DNA from: Blastopirellula retiformator
GTDB lineage: Bacteria > Planctomycetota > Planctomycetia > Pirellulales > Pirellulaceae
Assembly (NCBI RefSeq): GCF_007859755.1
Contig: NZ_SJPF01000006.1
Span: 10-64,009 of the forward strand
Length of the DNA stretch: 64,000 nucleotides
Direction of reading: 5' to 3'
The translations under genes and the position numbers were made by a program. Shown piece after piece: positions 9,901 to 18,727 of the stretch. How positions within the stretch are numbered: position 1 is the first letter of the stretch; the number at the start of each line of letters is the position of its first letter. The notes beneath the pieces are model-generated. The model was given only the letters and a program-made list of their open reading frames with translations. It made no database searches and was not told where the DNA came from.

Positions 9901-10665
9901 CGTTTCGCGACGCTCCACGTCGCCGCGCAGGTCTTCGGCCAGCTCAATAAACTCGACCCGTTCGGTGATCGCGGCCGATTTGTGCTGCAGCTGCTCGATC
10001 TGAGCGGCGGCGCTGCGCTGTTGCTGCAGCACCTGCCCCCATTGCTGCGTCTGGGTTCGCAGCTCGTCAACTTCCTTTTTCAGCGAGTGATGCTGATCCA
10101 GCAGTTGATCGACGATACAGTCAGCGCCATCGTGCGAAACGAGCGCTTCGCGAGAGATCTCCAACCGACGAACCACTTCGGCCAAAGAAATGCGATCCAA
10201 ACCGCTGGTCAGTTCGTAGATCTTCTGGGCGGCGTGACTGTCGTCCAGCGTCGCCAACAGTTGAATTTCCCGCAGACCAACCGCAAAGATATTGTTGTAG
10301 GTGTAGCGATCGACCCCTTCGAGCAGCGCTTCCAGTTGGGTTCGGCTTTGTCGCGAACCATCGGGCGCCACAATCCAGGCGTTTTCTTCAAACGTCCGCT
10401 CGTCCCACAGTCGCACGACCTGAAATCGGCCGAGCGTACCGCGGATGTTGAGCGAACCGCCCGGCTGTCCGCCATTGACCGGCGGCAAGTAGCGACGCTC
10501 TTCGCTCAGATCGATGCCATACAGCATCGTCCGCATGAAGTTGAGCAGCGTACTCTTGCCCGCTTCGTTGTGGCCGAAAAAGACGGTGACCGTTGGCGAC
10601 AGCTCTTCGATACGCAGCCCGCGCCAAACGCCAAAACCATCGATATTGACTTGATTTAGTTGCAA
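6904..10665 (-). CDS. YhaN-type AAA ATPase with coiled coils (SbcC-related)
   Basis: 1253 residues. Walker A is GHNEAGKSTLL (about residue 30) and, after long coiled coils, the signature LSEGTREQVFLSVRLAL and Walker B ILPVILDDVMVNFD appear. This is the SMC/Rad50 architecture of YhaN proteins. In mid-coil (about residues 470-525) there are two hydrophobic helices (PLLALLGLTFSAGVTMVLL and VPLFGIAFMVGVVFT), suggesting membrane attachment. A Pro/Glu-rich acidic tail of about 240 residues follows the ATPase domain. The start is TTG at 10665 with AGGAG 8 nt upstream. The partner phosphoesterase gene ends 11 nt upstream. Confidence 0.9.
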   Translation of the reverse strand: MQLNQVNIDGFGVWRGLRIEELSPTVTVFFGHNEAGKSTLLNFMRTMLYGIDLSEERRYLPPVNGGQPGGSLNIRGTLGRFQVVRLWDERTFEENAWIVAPDGSRQSRTQLEALLEGVDRYTYNNIFAVGLREIQLLATLDDSHAAQKIYELTSGLDRISLAEVVRRLEISREALVSHDGADCIVDQLLDQHHSLKKEVDELRTQTQQWGQVLQQQRSAAAQIEQLQHKSAAITERVEFIELAEDLRGDVERRETLSAKIDDAGEIPDVAEDRLNHLTQLRERVSRRKGRCTELRSQYKALFTEHESIPLNRELSRHAARVDALGEQRHWIVAIRKQISGVQDEIDDVKREIEAAWENTGVTLGQGRRPDLTPKQLKSLKGPMQTLEQEVVRFEEAKRTAASHEDELESTQTEVEKSLANAGEEDLSSAIDKAGELVNLLRRRIQVEEKIDKLEFQRREAEIESADLLENQILPRPLLALLGLTFSAGVTMVLLYIFGSAIVLPDVNEAVPLFGIAFMVGVVFTKVTMERTVKHNLDGVKRQFELVNVQLSKAREERDEFDGILPKGGGPLVARLQSAEDHLSHLESLIPLGNRAGEAKQKSDYASKTIQDAEHAVNNARRRWRDALRALDLPDDLQPDRIKVLARILSHIHDKRKELKTLQDQETQRTEESLAVESRINQLATELGLKGAKDGLEQLDRLKAELDRQQTQSEQRVDLRGRAAKIKEEFKKTAGEMRKAAKQRQEILDEAGVEDEDGYRKLLDKANRITALLLELEEVEGEIVTKLGDVELETIEEYLGEVSATDAEKEMTELMQEHDQAQRSLKEGFERRGELKAQLETLEESDRLTSAQLELNEVATQIEQAIERWQSLAVTANILDQIRRIYETQRQPETLKMASIFMDKLSLGKYVRIWTPLSENTLYVEDAKGRSKSLEHLSEGTREQVFLSVRLALVRTFARQGRILPVILDDVMVNFDSKRCKATAEVLLSFAKEGHQTLVFTCHEHILEIFGNLGADVRVLPQVTGVCRPEPARLPDPVEEAVVEEVVEPEPVVEEPIITPPPFCVELPIVPYLELHQLKIDIKPKKRLDEDLALADGDLFDEPETQPIRLIDAEYYLERSEHEEPEPVAEVEPSDYALKDAADVDMVGIALDDLLDDEPAIEEPVAEEAPVEEPIVEKIEVSLPIVAVPEVVDLVIEVKAKPEPQPAPEPKPQPQPRPIPSENQFGWDSPKIWWEGHPDLDPALIRKRRQEGAA

Positions 10666-10676
10666 GGTGGCGGCTC

Positions 10677-11900
10677 CTATTCGTCGATCCGCAAGGCTTG
10701 AACGCCCATGCGACGCGCTTCGTGCAACGCTTTGCGACGAACTTCTCTGGTTTCAATCTGCACCGCTTCGGCCAACTGCGTGCCGCGGCGGTCTTCGCCT
10801 AATAACTCGGTCAACTCAATGGGGATGTCGGGGTCAGCGAGCAACTCGCGCGTCAGTCGCAAGAAGTCGCCGCAGATGGTTTGCTCCTGGTACCACGATT
10901 CGGGAATCACCGACGCCGATTCGACCTTCAGTTCGTAGGTCCAAGCGCCACCCTCTTCCTGGCCGAACTCTTTGTTGAGCACGTCGATCAAGTGTTGCCA
11001 CATCGACTCGGCCAGCAGCTTCTTCGAGGCGTTCCCTTCAATCACGACTCGCCAGTCGATCAACAGTTGGCGGCGCCCCTTCCCCGAGACGAGCGTTCGC
11101 AGCCGGTTCTTCAGCACCTTTTCCAGCTCTTCGGGCGACTCGCATTTGGCGATTTCGACCAATTCGGTCTGCCAGCGAACGACATCGGTTGCGACCGAGT
11201 CGGTCGAGATTTCGCCCGCTTCGTTGACTTCGACAACCGTGCAGCTGCGCTGCCCCACATGCAGCGGACGACGGCCTTGCGGCGATCCGGCGTGCATCGC
11301 GTACTTGGGAGAGGTGCGGTGTTTTTTCCGCATCTCTTCGCCGCCGAGGGCCCAATAAGGAATGTCGTGGCGCGTAATCGCACCATCTTCAACTTCGCCA
11401 TAGGCGACGGCGACAGTGAACAAGCCGGAAGCGGCCGGGCGGAAGTCGCCGACCCGAATCTCACCGCCGGAGTTGGCTTGACCGATGATGGCGGCGATCG
11501 CTTCGCCGTCATCTTCATAGTGAACGGTTTGCGGCAGGCCCGGGCGAAAGATATGTACGTTGCCCGGCAGCGTCACCGACGAAGGCCAGCGTGAAGGCGG
11601 ATCGGCGTCGCCGCCCGCCCAATAGACTTGAATGCCGGCGGTCTCGAGCTGCTCAAACAGTTCCAGCAGACAACCAATTGTCCGGGGACTGGCAAGTCGC
11701 GGATCGAGCAAATCGCCGGTCAGCACGACAAAGTCGACTTCGTGCAGCATCGCCGTCTCGACCACTTGCTGCGCGGCGCGGCGGGGCGCTTCGCAAAACA
11801 AAGTGCGCAAGTGATCCGGCACCGAAGGTAAACCTCCGAGCGGTTGATCGAGATGGAAGTCGCCCGATTGAAGAAAGCGGAACGACGCTCCTGGAGTCAT
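10677..11900 (-). CDS. YhaO-type metallophosphoesterase-like protein, degenerate metal site
   Basis: 407 residues forming an operon with the ATPase that follows. The first two phosphoesterase motifs are present (SGDFHLDQPL and VVLTGDLLD). The GNHD motif is replaced by AGGDADPP, and the usual ALGHxH is ALGGEEMRKK; the GSPQGR segment remains. Relatives pair with a Rad50-like ATPase as a DNA end-processing nuclease. Here several metal ligands appear lost, so nuclease activity is doubtful. Assignment as a YhaO homologue rests on context plus the surviving motifs. Confidence 0.82.
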   Translation of the reverse strand: MTPGASFRFLQSGDFHLDQPLGGLPSVPDHLRTLFCEAPRRAAQQVVETAMLHEVDFVVLTGDLLDPRLASPRTIGCLLELFEQLETAGIQVYWAGGDADPPSRWPSSVTLPGNVHIFRPGLPQTVHYEDDGEAIAAIIGQANSGGEIRVGDFRPAASGLFTVAVAYGEVEDGAITRHDIPYWALGGEEMRKKHRTSPKYAMHAGSPQGRRPLHVGQRSCTVVEVNEAGEISTDSVATDVVRWQTELVEIAKCESPEELEKVLKNRLRTLVSGKGRRQLLIDWRVVIEGNASKKLLAESMWQHLIDVLNKEFGQEEGGAWTYELKVESASVIPESWYQEQTICGDFLRLTRELLADPDIPIELTELLGEDRRGTQLAEAVQIETREVRRKALHEARRMGVQALRIDE

Positions 11901-12296
11901 AATGCTGCGCCTCCCTGCGCGAATTTCAGTCGATATGGCCGCCAGCAGACCGGTGCTGGCGCCTACCGATTCGGGCAGTTTAACGGAATTTGAAAATTCC
12001 GCCTATCCGGATTCTTTTGATCAAAGTTTCGCCCCGTATAAACCGAGCCGTTCGCCCGAAACCATTGACCAATGGGCATGAACCTTGATAATGGGGGGTA
12101 CTCGCATTGCGAACTGGGTTTTGCTAGCTAAACTGCAAATAAGGGCTTACACGCTCTAGCAGTAGCAGTGACTCGAACTTCCTGTTGAAAAATGCGGTCC
12201 TTCAGGGTTTCTTGTGGGTCGCCGCAAAAAGCGGGGATCTCACCAACAAAGGCAGGGCTACCTTCATCTGCGCCGACCATCAATCGCCTGCCGATC
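11901..12296. other. Intergenic region with a fragment resembling mobile element A
   Basis: There is no credible gene here. At 12181-12195 the left-end motif of element A recurs (CCTGTTGAAAAATGC), but what follows differs and no matching right end is found, so this is a relic or a different subfamily. The region ends at the left repeat of the RAYT unit. Confidence 0.5.
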
Positions 12297-13054
12297 AAAA
12301 AAGGTGTCAGGACTCTTTTTTCTTCCGCCAGCACATGATACCCTGCTGTCGTGGGTAGACCAAAGCGAGCAGACGAAGCGGGCGGCATTTATCATGCCTT
12401 GAATCGAGGCAACTCTCGGGCGGCGATCTTCGATACGCCGGACGATTTCGACGCGTTCGAGCGCATCTTGGCCGAGGGGCTGTCGCGGTACCCGTGTCAA
12501 ATTTTAGCCTACCAACTGATGCCCAACCATTGGCATTTGGTCGTCCGCCCCACCGCTGACGGCGGCATGAGCGACTTGCTGCGGTGGGTCACCCTGACGC
12601 ACACGATGCGCCGGCACGCGCACCGCCACACTTCCGGCGAAGGGCACATCTATCAAGGGCGGTTCAAGAGTTTTCCGGTGCAAGACGACCGGCACTTTCT
12701 GGTCGTATGTCGTTATGTCGAACGCAACGCCCGGCAGGCTGGCCTGGTAACTTTGGCCGAAGACTGGAAATGGGGATCGCTCGCCCGTTGGTTGGCCAAG
12801 CCGCGGCGAAAGCCCGATCTCCTGACGCCGTGGCCGATCGCCCGACCTGGTCATTGGAAAGACCGAGTCAATCAGGCGATGTCCAAGAAAGAAGTCGACG
12901 CCGTCCGCCACGCGATCCGCCGAGGCTCTCCCTTCGGCGATCCCGATTGGACCCAGTCTATTGCCCGCCGCCTGAACCTAGATTCCACCCTCCGCCCCCG
13001 CGGCAGGCCGAAGAAGGTAGCGCCTGGTCGAAACAAAGAGTTCTGACACCTTTT
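12297..13054. mobile_element. RAYT unit with inverted flanking repeats
   Basis: The transposase gene is bracketed by inverted copies of a GGTGTCAG-N2-CTCTTT motif: left at 12297-12321, right at 13034-13054 in the opposite orientation (AAAGAGTTCTGACACC). The right copy contains the gene's TGA stop. This matches how REP-associated tyrosine transposases are commonly flanked by REP sequences. The unit abuts a broken DDE transposase. Confidence 0.7.
12351..13046 (+). CDS. REP-associated tyrosine transposase (RAYT, Y1 family)
   Basis: 231 residues of the IS200/IS605-like Y1 transposase superfamily. It shows the HUH-type metal motif in LMPNHWHLVV, the family's GRFKSFPV segment, and a Tyr in CRYVERNARQAGLV that fits the catalytic position. 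RAYTs cut single-stranded DNA at REP hairpins and are thought to spread REP elements. The start is GTG at 12351 (VGRPKRADEAGG); no strong ribosome-binding site is visible. The gene looks full length and intact. Confidence 0.9.
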   Translation: MGRPKRADEAGGIYHALNRGNSRAAIFDTPDDFDAFERILAEGLSRYPCQILAYQLMPNHWHLVVRPTADGGMSDLLRWVTLTHTMRRHAHRHTSGEGHIYQGRFKSFPVQDDRHFLVVCRYVERNARQAGLVTLAEDWKWGSLARWLAKPRRKPDLLTPWPIARPGHWKDRVNQAMSKKEVDAVRHAIRRGSPFGDPDWTQSIARRLNLDSTLRPRGRPKKVAPGRNKEF

Positions 13055-13059
13055 CTGCT

Positions 13060-13339
13060 CCAAGTCCGTCTGCGCCGCGATGATCGTGTCTTCGATCGTC
13101 GTCGTATCCCCTTGATCGCCATGGTAGATTTCGGCGGCGAGAATCACTTCCGTATCGAGATCGACCGCGTTCTCGGCCTTGTATTTCAGGTGCGTGCGGC
13201 CATCTTTCATCTTGCCGATCTTGGCGTCGGGGGCCGACTTGCTGACCCATTCTTCGTTCGAGACCTTCTTGTCTTTCCGCCGCTGATCGAACCTGCGCAG
13301 CTCCTCTAAAAACGATTCACGGTGCCGTCGTAGCAGCAA
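13060..13339 (-). pseudogene. DDE transposase remnant (IS1182-like)
   Basis: A minus-strand fragment that reads FDQRRKDKKVSNEEW, then PDAKIGKMKDGRTHLKYKAE and AVDLDTEVILAAEIYHGDQG. This is the central DDE_Tnp_1 region of IS1182/IS5-like transposases. Both ends are missing: it stops at the right repeat of the RAYT unit, and no N-terminal domain is found beyond 13339. I take it as a remnant truncated by or next to the RAYT insertion. Confidence 0.75.
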
Positions 13340-13658
13340 GCGATGCCCGGCGATGCAATGTCCTGCTCTGCCTCTAGCTTCAGCCTAATTTCTTCATTCA
13401 TCGTTTCCCTCGTTGCACTAACCGCACAAGTCGGCCTCGTGGATGTTTTAACGTTGCTAGTTCCCGGAATCGTTGTCTCCTTGGTCTCCGTGTTTTTCGC
13501 AGCACGATTTGCAACTATCGATTCATGGCGGCAGAAGGGCATTGGAGCGTCAAGAAAGATCGACAACACAGCAGGAGCGTTTATGTCGGCTTTCTGAAAT
13601 CGGCGGGTTTGTCGATGATCTGCACCCCATTCCCTCGCCCGCGCTGCGGGCTACCGTT
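13340..13658. other. Region without recognisable gene
   Basis: Open frames of about 85 codons occur on both strands (13343-13597 plus, 13306-13569 minus). The plus one would have hydrophobic stretches, but neither has a convincing ribosome-binding site or known family. Probably decayed DNA next to the transposase remnant. Confidence 0.4.
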
Positions 13659-15191
13659 TTACCCAACCCCGCGATCCAACATTCGATAGTTAATCGCCTC
13701 GCTCACATGCGGGATGTCGATGTTGGTCGCTCCGTCGAGGTCGGCGATCGTGCGGGCCGTCCTTAGGACTTTGTCGTGGGCTCGGGCCGATAGGCCTAGG
13801 CTGGCGACGCTTTGTTTAAGCAGGGCCATGCTGGCGTCGGTTAGGTGGCAGAACTTGCGGATTTCTCGGGACGACATCTGGCCGTTGTAGCGGGTTTTGC
13901 TGCCGATGAAGCGGCGGGCTTGGATTTTTCTCGCTTCCATCACTTGGGCCCGCATCTCTTCGCTGCTGATGCCGGGGGTCTTCGACGACAGTTCGCTGAA
14001 GGGAACGGCCGGGACTTCGATTTGGATATCGATCCGGTCGAGCAGCGGGCCGCTGATTTTGCCAATGTACCGTTCGACCTGCGGTACGCTGCAGTGGCAG
14101 TCGCGGCGGGGATCGTTGCGATAACCGCAAGGGCAAGGGTTCATCGCGGCGACCAGCATAAAGTCGGCCGGAAAGGTCGTGCTTCGAGTCGCCCGGGCGA
14201 TCGTCACGTTGCCATCTTCCAGCGGCTGCCGCATCACCTCGAGCGTACGTCGCTGAAACTCGGGCAGTTCATCCAGGAACAGCACGCCGTTGTGACTATG
14301 GGAGATCTCGCCAGGCGATGGTGGGTTGCCGCCGCCTACTAAACCGGCTTCGCTGATCGTATGGTGCGGCGAACGAAACGGACGCTGCGTTAGCAGCGGT
14401 TGGTTGCCGGGAAGCCGACCGGTGACGCTGTAGATGCGGGTCGTTTCGACCGATTCGCTCGGCGTCAGGTCGGGCAAGATCGATGGCACCCGCTTGGCCA
14501 GCATCGTCTTGCCAGAGCCGGGCGGGCCAACCATCAACAGGTTATGGGCCGCAGCGGCGGCGATCACCAAGGCCCGCTTCGCCATCTCTTGGCCGCGGAC
14601 GTCGGCGAAGTCGACATCGTAGCTGCTGTACTGCCGGAAGTATTCTTCGATCCTGGGCGGGACCGGTTCGATGTCGATCGCGCCGGAGAGAAAGCCGACC
14701 GCTTCGGCCAGCGAGCGGACCGGGATCGCTTCAATCTCTTCGACAACCGCCGCCTCGGCGCCATTTTCGGCCGGTAGGACGATTCCCTTCAAGCCAAGTG
14801 CGGCGGCCTGCATCGCCTTCGAGAGCGAGCCTTTGATCGGCCGCATCGAGCCGTCAAGCGCTAGCTCTCCGACGACGGCGTAGTCGGCAAACCGCTCGGA
14901 CCGGATCTGCCCGCTGGCGGCCAAAATGCCCAGCGAGGTCGGCAAGTCGAACGCGGCGGCGTTCTTGGGCAGGTCGGCCGGGGCCATGTTGACCACCACG
15001 CGATCCTGCGGGCGGACGTAGCCGCTGTTGACGATCGCCCGCTCGATACGGTGAATGCTCTCTTTGACGGCCGCCTCGGGCAGGCCAACCATCACGGTCT
15101 TGGGCATCGAGGTGGGAGAAATGTCGACTTCGATGTCGACCGGAACGGCGTCGATGCCCAGCAGCGAAAAGGTCCGAAGTTTTGCCAGCAT
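13659..15191 (-). CDS. YifB-family Mg-chelatase-like AAA ATPase
   Basis: 510 residues. A Lon-like N-terminal domain begins MLAKLRTFSLLGIDAVPVDI. A Mg-chelatase AAA module has Walker A VGPPGSGKTMLAKR and Walker B NGVLFLDELPEF, with a C-terminal Mg-chelatase lid. The family (YifB/ComM) includes ComM, a hexameric helicase promoting branch migration in natural transformation. I set the start at 15191, where GGGAGGA lies upstream, and not at the longer open frame from 15290. Length and domains are normal. Confidence 0.93.
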   Translation of the reverse strand: MLAKLRTFSLLGIDAVPVDIEVDISPTSMPKTVMVGLPEAAVKESIHRIERAIVNSGYVRPQDRVVVNMAPADLPKNAAAFDLPTSLGILAASGQIRSERFADYAVVGELALDGSMRPIKGSLSKAMQAAALGLKGIVLPAENGAEAAVVEEIEAIPVRSLAEAVGFLSGAIDIEPVPPRIEEYFRQYSSYDVDFADVRGQEMAKRALVIAAAAAHNLLMVGPPGSGKTMLAKRVPSILPDLTPSESVETTRIYSVTGRLPGNQPLLTQRPFRSPHHTISEAGLVGGGNPPSPGEISHSHNGVLFLDELPEFQRRTLEVMRQPLEDGNVTIARATRSTTFPADFMLVAAMNPCPCGYRNDPRRDCHCSVPQVERYIGKISGPLLDRIDIQIEVPAVPFSELSSKTPGISSEEMRAQVMEARKIQARRFIGSKTRYNGQMSSREIRKFCHLTDASMALLKQSVASLGLSARAHDKVLRTARTIADLDGATNIDIPHVSEAINYRMLDRGVG

Positions 15192-15296
15192 CCCGCAATC
15201 GTCCTCCCAGAAACCCCGCCGTCTGGGCGGAAACCCAACCATTCTGCAGAACGGCGACGGCAGATGCAAGCGCCGCGGTGGTTTTTGCAAGAAAAG

Positions 15297-16949
15297 CTAG
15301 TTGTCAAAGGGGATACGATCCGGGTTGGCCAAATGGTGCTGAATCGCGAGGGCCTCTTCCTTCTTCATATTTTCTTTCGAGTGCTCGCCGAAAATGTCGA
15401 GTTTGAACTCGTTGATCAGGTCACGATAGGGAGTCAGCTTGTCTTGGGCGACGCGGTTGCCGGTCAATTGACAGTAGCGATCCCAGGTGACGTTCTTCGA
15501 GAGTCGCTCAAAGTTGCCGAACAGATCGACCGCGAGTCCTTCATGGTGAAATACGCCGGGCATTTGAGCCGCGACGGCCGCCGCGATGCGGTCACGATCG
15601 CACGGGTGCGTGTCGAAGAGCCCCGTCCGCTCGCTTTCGATCGACGTTTTGACGTCGCGTTTGATTTCGTCAGGCAGGTGCCGAAGCTGGACCTTCAGGA
15701 AGGCGGTGATGTCGTCGACCATCGCGCCGCGCTGGAAGACGGCCGAGAGCATTTCAATCGAGAGCCCATAGGCGGCGTTGATCAATCGCATTCGCTGCGA
15801 CGTCTGCTGAAAAGCGGTGCTGCCAGCCAGGCGAATTTCGTACTGATCGGCGTCGTATTCCATCTGCCGCAGCAGGAAGCCGGCCGCAAAGTGCCCGATA
15901 TACATTAAGATCCAAAGCAGGCCGCGCGAGATCCAAACGAACAGCATCGTCAGGTACAGAAACACGCCGATCCGCAGGTCGACGCCTTCCGCCGTTTCGG
16001 CCAGCCAGACGTCCCACTCGTCGCGCATGTAGACGACGCGGGCAAACCAATGACTGATGCTTCGCACAACGTACGTAAGCCGCATCCCGGCGCCCTGGCT
16101 GAAGTGACCGAACTCATGCGCCAGCACGCCGGCGAATTGCCGAGTCGTCAATCCAGCCGCCAGCGGCACGCCGATCGTTAAGACCAGGTCGTTGCCGCGC
16201 AGCACGCTCCACATGCCGTTGCGGAAACTGGCCGACGCGTTCATCTGGTCATCGATGTCGATCCGCTTCGGGAACGGCGCCCCGACCAAGGAACAGATCT
16301 TGGCGACAAATTCAAACAGCAGCGGATCGCTCTTCTCGGTCAACGACCGCGTCCGATGTTCGTAAGCAGGCCGAGCGAACAGCGGCTTCAGCATGAACAA
16401 GATGCCAATGCTGGCGACGACCGGCGGAGCGATGTAGAGCAGAAATACAAAAATCGCCGCCCGTCCGCGCGCGACGCCCAACATGCCCACATGATTGACC
16501 AGGTGGTAATAGACGCCGTAACCGATCAGGCCGATAAAGGCGAGATAGATCAGCGGCAGCGCAACCATGACGACCGAGACGATCAACGCGCTGATCACAT
16601 ACAGGGGGCGCGTCTTGGGACGCTCGAACGAGCCCCGAAACGATCCCATCACCGCGGCCCGCAGCTGATCGTCGCTCAGCTTCTGCTTCGGCATGACCGA
16701 TTCTGTCCGCCGAGCCGCTGCGGCCGGCGCCGCTGGCTTGGCGGATTTCCGCTGCACGCCGCCAGGCGATCTTCGGGCAGGCTGCGCCGTCGATATGTGC
16801 GGCGCAGCGGGCGAAGCCTTGGGGACTTGCGCTTCCTGCTTGGGGATCTGGATTATCTCGCCGCATTTGGGGCACTTCCCCTTTTTCCCCTGCTTGTCCG
16901 ACGAAACGTTGAATGCCGCCTGACAACCGCTGCAGCGAAACTGAATCAT
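15297..16949 (-). CDS. Zinc-ribbon-headed M48 family metallopeptidase
   Basis: 550 residues. The N-terminus is a zinc ribbon (CSGCQAAF...CPKCGEII, residues 5-33) and a Pro/Ala-rich linker follows. Membrane helices (about 100-135 and 155-180) precede the peptidase domain, which has the zinc motif HEFGHFSQ and the downstream Glu ligand in EYDADQYE. More hydrophobic helices lie between them. M48 enzymes (HtpX-like) degrade or process membrane proteins. The fusion to a ribbon resembling MJ0042-type motifs is seen in planctomycetes. Substrate unknown. Confidence 0.85.
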   Translation of the reverse strand: MIQFRCSGCQAAFNVSSDKQGKKGKCPKCGEIIQIPKQEAQVPKASPAAPHISTAQPARRSPGGVQRKSAKPAAPAAAARRTESVMPKQKLSDDQLRAAVMGSFRGSFERPKTRPLYVISALIVSVVMVALPLIYLAFIGLIGYGVYYHLVNHVGMLGVARGRAAIFVFLLYIAPPVVASIGILFMLKPLFARPAYEHRTRSLTEKSDPLLFEFVAKICSLVGAPFPKRIDIDDQMNASASFRNGMWSVLRGNDLVLTIGVPLAAGLTTRQFAGVLAHEFGHFSQGAGMRLTYVVRSISHWFARVVYMRDEWDVWLAETAEGVDLRIGVFLYLTMLFVWISRGLLWILMYIGHFAAGFLLRQMEYDADQYEIRLAGSTAFQQTSQRMRLINAAYGLSIEMLSAVFQRGAMVDDITAFLKVQLRHLPDEIKRDVKTSIESERTGLFDTHPCDRDRIAAAVAAQMPGVFHHEGLAVDLFGNFERLSKNVTWDRYCQLTGNRVAQDKLTPYRDLINEFKLDIFGEHSKENMKKEEALAIQHHLANPDRIPFDN

Positions 16950-17039
16950 GGGAAGGCGCCTGCAAATTTTGAGGGTCGTTCGCGCGGCGATTCTAGCGGC
17001 GCGATCAACCTTCGAGGGAGGAATAATGCGACCTCGCCG

Positions 17040-17783
17040 CTATTTCAGCGGCGAGTAATCGGTCGGTACCATCATGGTGCTTTGCACCTTGGTCACGACC
17101 GGACCATCGGCGCGCGACTCCGCTTTCATCTTGACCCACTCCGGATCGCCGCGGAACGACGCCCACGACTTTTGCGCGGCCGCGTCATCCTTGTGCGCCA
17201 CGACGTAGATCAACACGTCGGGCGTGTCGGTCGGCGTGAAGTAAAAAATGTGCGTCATGCCGGCCTTGGTGAACAGGTCGAGCTCGCCATCCCGAAAGCG
17301 CTTGTGCAAATTGGGCAAACGGCCAGGATCGCAGGTGTACTTGCGCAGTTCAAACTGACGCACGTCCGAACCGTTCTTCAGGTTGTGGGGCGAGAAGTCG
17401 GTTTCGGTCATGTAAACCGACTCCGCCTTTTTGACCAGCTTGCCGTTTTCTTCGGAAGCGGCTTTCGCGTTTTGCCACTCAGGATCGGCGACGAACGCGG
17501 CCCAGCTCTGCTTGGCCGCTTCGGGGCTGTCGTGCTTCAGGATGTAGATCAGCGTGTTCTCTTTTTGGGCCGAATCGAGCGGGGTCCAGTAGCCCATGTT
17601 CTGCATGCCGTGCTTCTCGAACAGCCCTGCGGTGTGATCACGGAACCGGGCGTTCAGCGCGTCCAGCTTCCCTTCGTTGGCGGTATAAATGCGCAATTCA
17701 TACACTGGTTTGTCTTCCGCTTGGGCGAACGAGGCGAAAACGACAGTCGCCAGGGCGGCGGACATCAGCAAGAACGATTTCAT
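17040..17783 (-). CDS. Secreted NIPSNAP family protein
   Basis: 247 residues from the ATG at 17783 (GGAAAG upstream), starting MKSFLLMSAALATVVFASFAQA, a signal peptide. Two tandem NIPSNAP (dimeric alpha-beta barrel) repeats follow: VYELRIYTANEGKLDALNAR and a second beginning RQFELRKYTCDPGRLPNLHK. The open frame continues upstream into the RNase P RNA gene, but that part is not coding. The biochemical role of bacterial NIPSNAP proteins is unclear. Confidence 0.88.
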   Translation of the reverse strand: MKSFLLMSAALATVVFASFAQAEDKPVYELRIYTANEGKLDALNARFRDHTAGLFEKHGMQNMGYWTPLDSAQKENTLIYILKHDSPEAAKQSWAAFVADPEWQNAKAASEENGKLVKKAESVYMTETDFSPHNLKNGSDVRQFELRKYTCDPGRLPNLHKRFRDGELDLFTKAGMTHIFYFTPTDTPDVLIYVVAHKDDAAAQKSWASFRGDPEWVKMKAESRADGPVVTKVQSTMMVPTDYSPLK

Positions 17784-17933
17784 AGCAATCTTTCCAGGGC
17801 AGGAATCAAGAAAGGGCGTGGTTGCGATTCTAATCGAACCAGTCGGCCCAAGTCGAATTTTTTCGGCCAGAATCATCTGCAGCCTAACGGTTTTGCCCGA
17901 ACCAAAGTGGTGCGAAACAATACAATACAAGTT

Positions 17934-18361
<428 letters not shown>

Positions 18362-18370
18362 TTTTCTTCT

Positions 18371-18721
18371 TTACTCTTCGAGTCGAATCTTGACGTCGAC
18401 TTCGTCCCCGTGGGCTTCGATCCGCTGGATCACCTCGCTCAGCTTATCCTTGGCCGACATGCCGATCTCTTTGATTCCGCGGGTCGCCGATTCGCCCAGA
18501 TCTTTTTCGTCGATGTTTTCTAGCACCAAGGTCCCCTTCTCGACCGCCGCCTTTCCCAGCGGGGCGGTCGCCTCGATGATGCGATCCAATTTTCCTTCGG
18601 TTCGCTCAGCGGCGCCGACGACCCGCTCCAGCTTCCCCAACACCTGATAGCCGAAGCCGCCGGCGCCCACGACCAACAGCAGCATCAGACCGATCAGCAC
18701 GTTTTGTCGCGTTTCGCTCAT
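18371..18721 (-). CDS. Small single-pass membrane protein
   Basis: 116 residues: MSETRQNVLIGLMLLLVVGAGGFGYQVL forms one N-terminal membrane helix, followed by a charged alpha-helical, probably coiled-coil segment (KLERVVGAAERTEGKLDRII). No known family. It lies 6 bp downstream of the hypothetical gene at 18728 on the same strand, so the two are probably co-transcribed, and it is convergent with rnpB. Confidence 0.65.
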   Translation of the reverse strand: MSETRQNVLIGLMLLLVVGAGGFGYQVLGKLERVVGAAERTEGKLDRIIEATAPLGKAAVEKGTLVLENIDEKDLGESATRGIKEIGMSAKDKLSEVIQRIEAHGDEVDVKIRLEE

Positions 18722-18727
18722 CGCAAA

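Noticed and set aside
9433-10659. A 408-codon frame antisense to the YhaN-type ATPase
   Set aside because: The coding strand shows Walker motifs and coiled coils; this frame is Arg/Gln-rich without domain text.
13343-13597. Small hydrophobic open frame beside the transposase remnant
   Set aside because: No ribosome-binding site, no homologous look, and an equally long frame on the opposite strand; kept only as an uncharacterised region.
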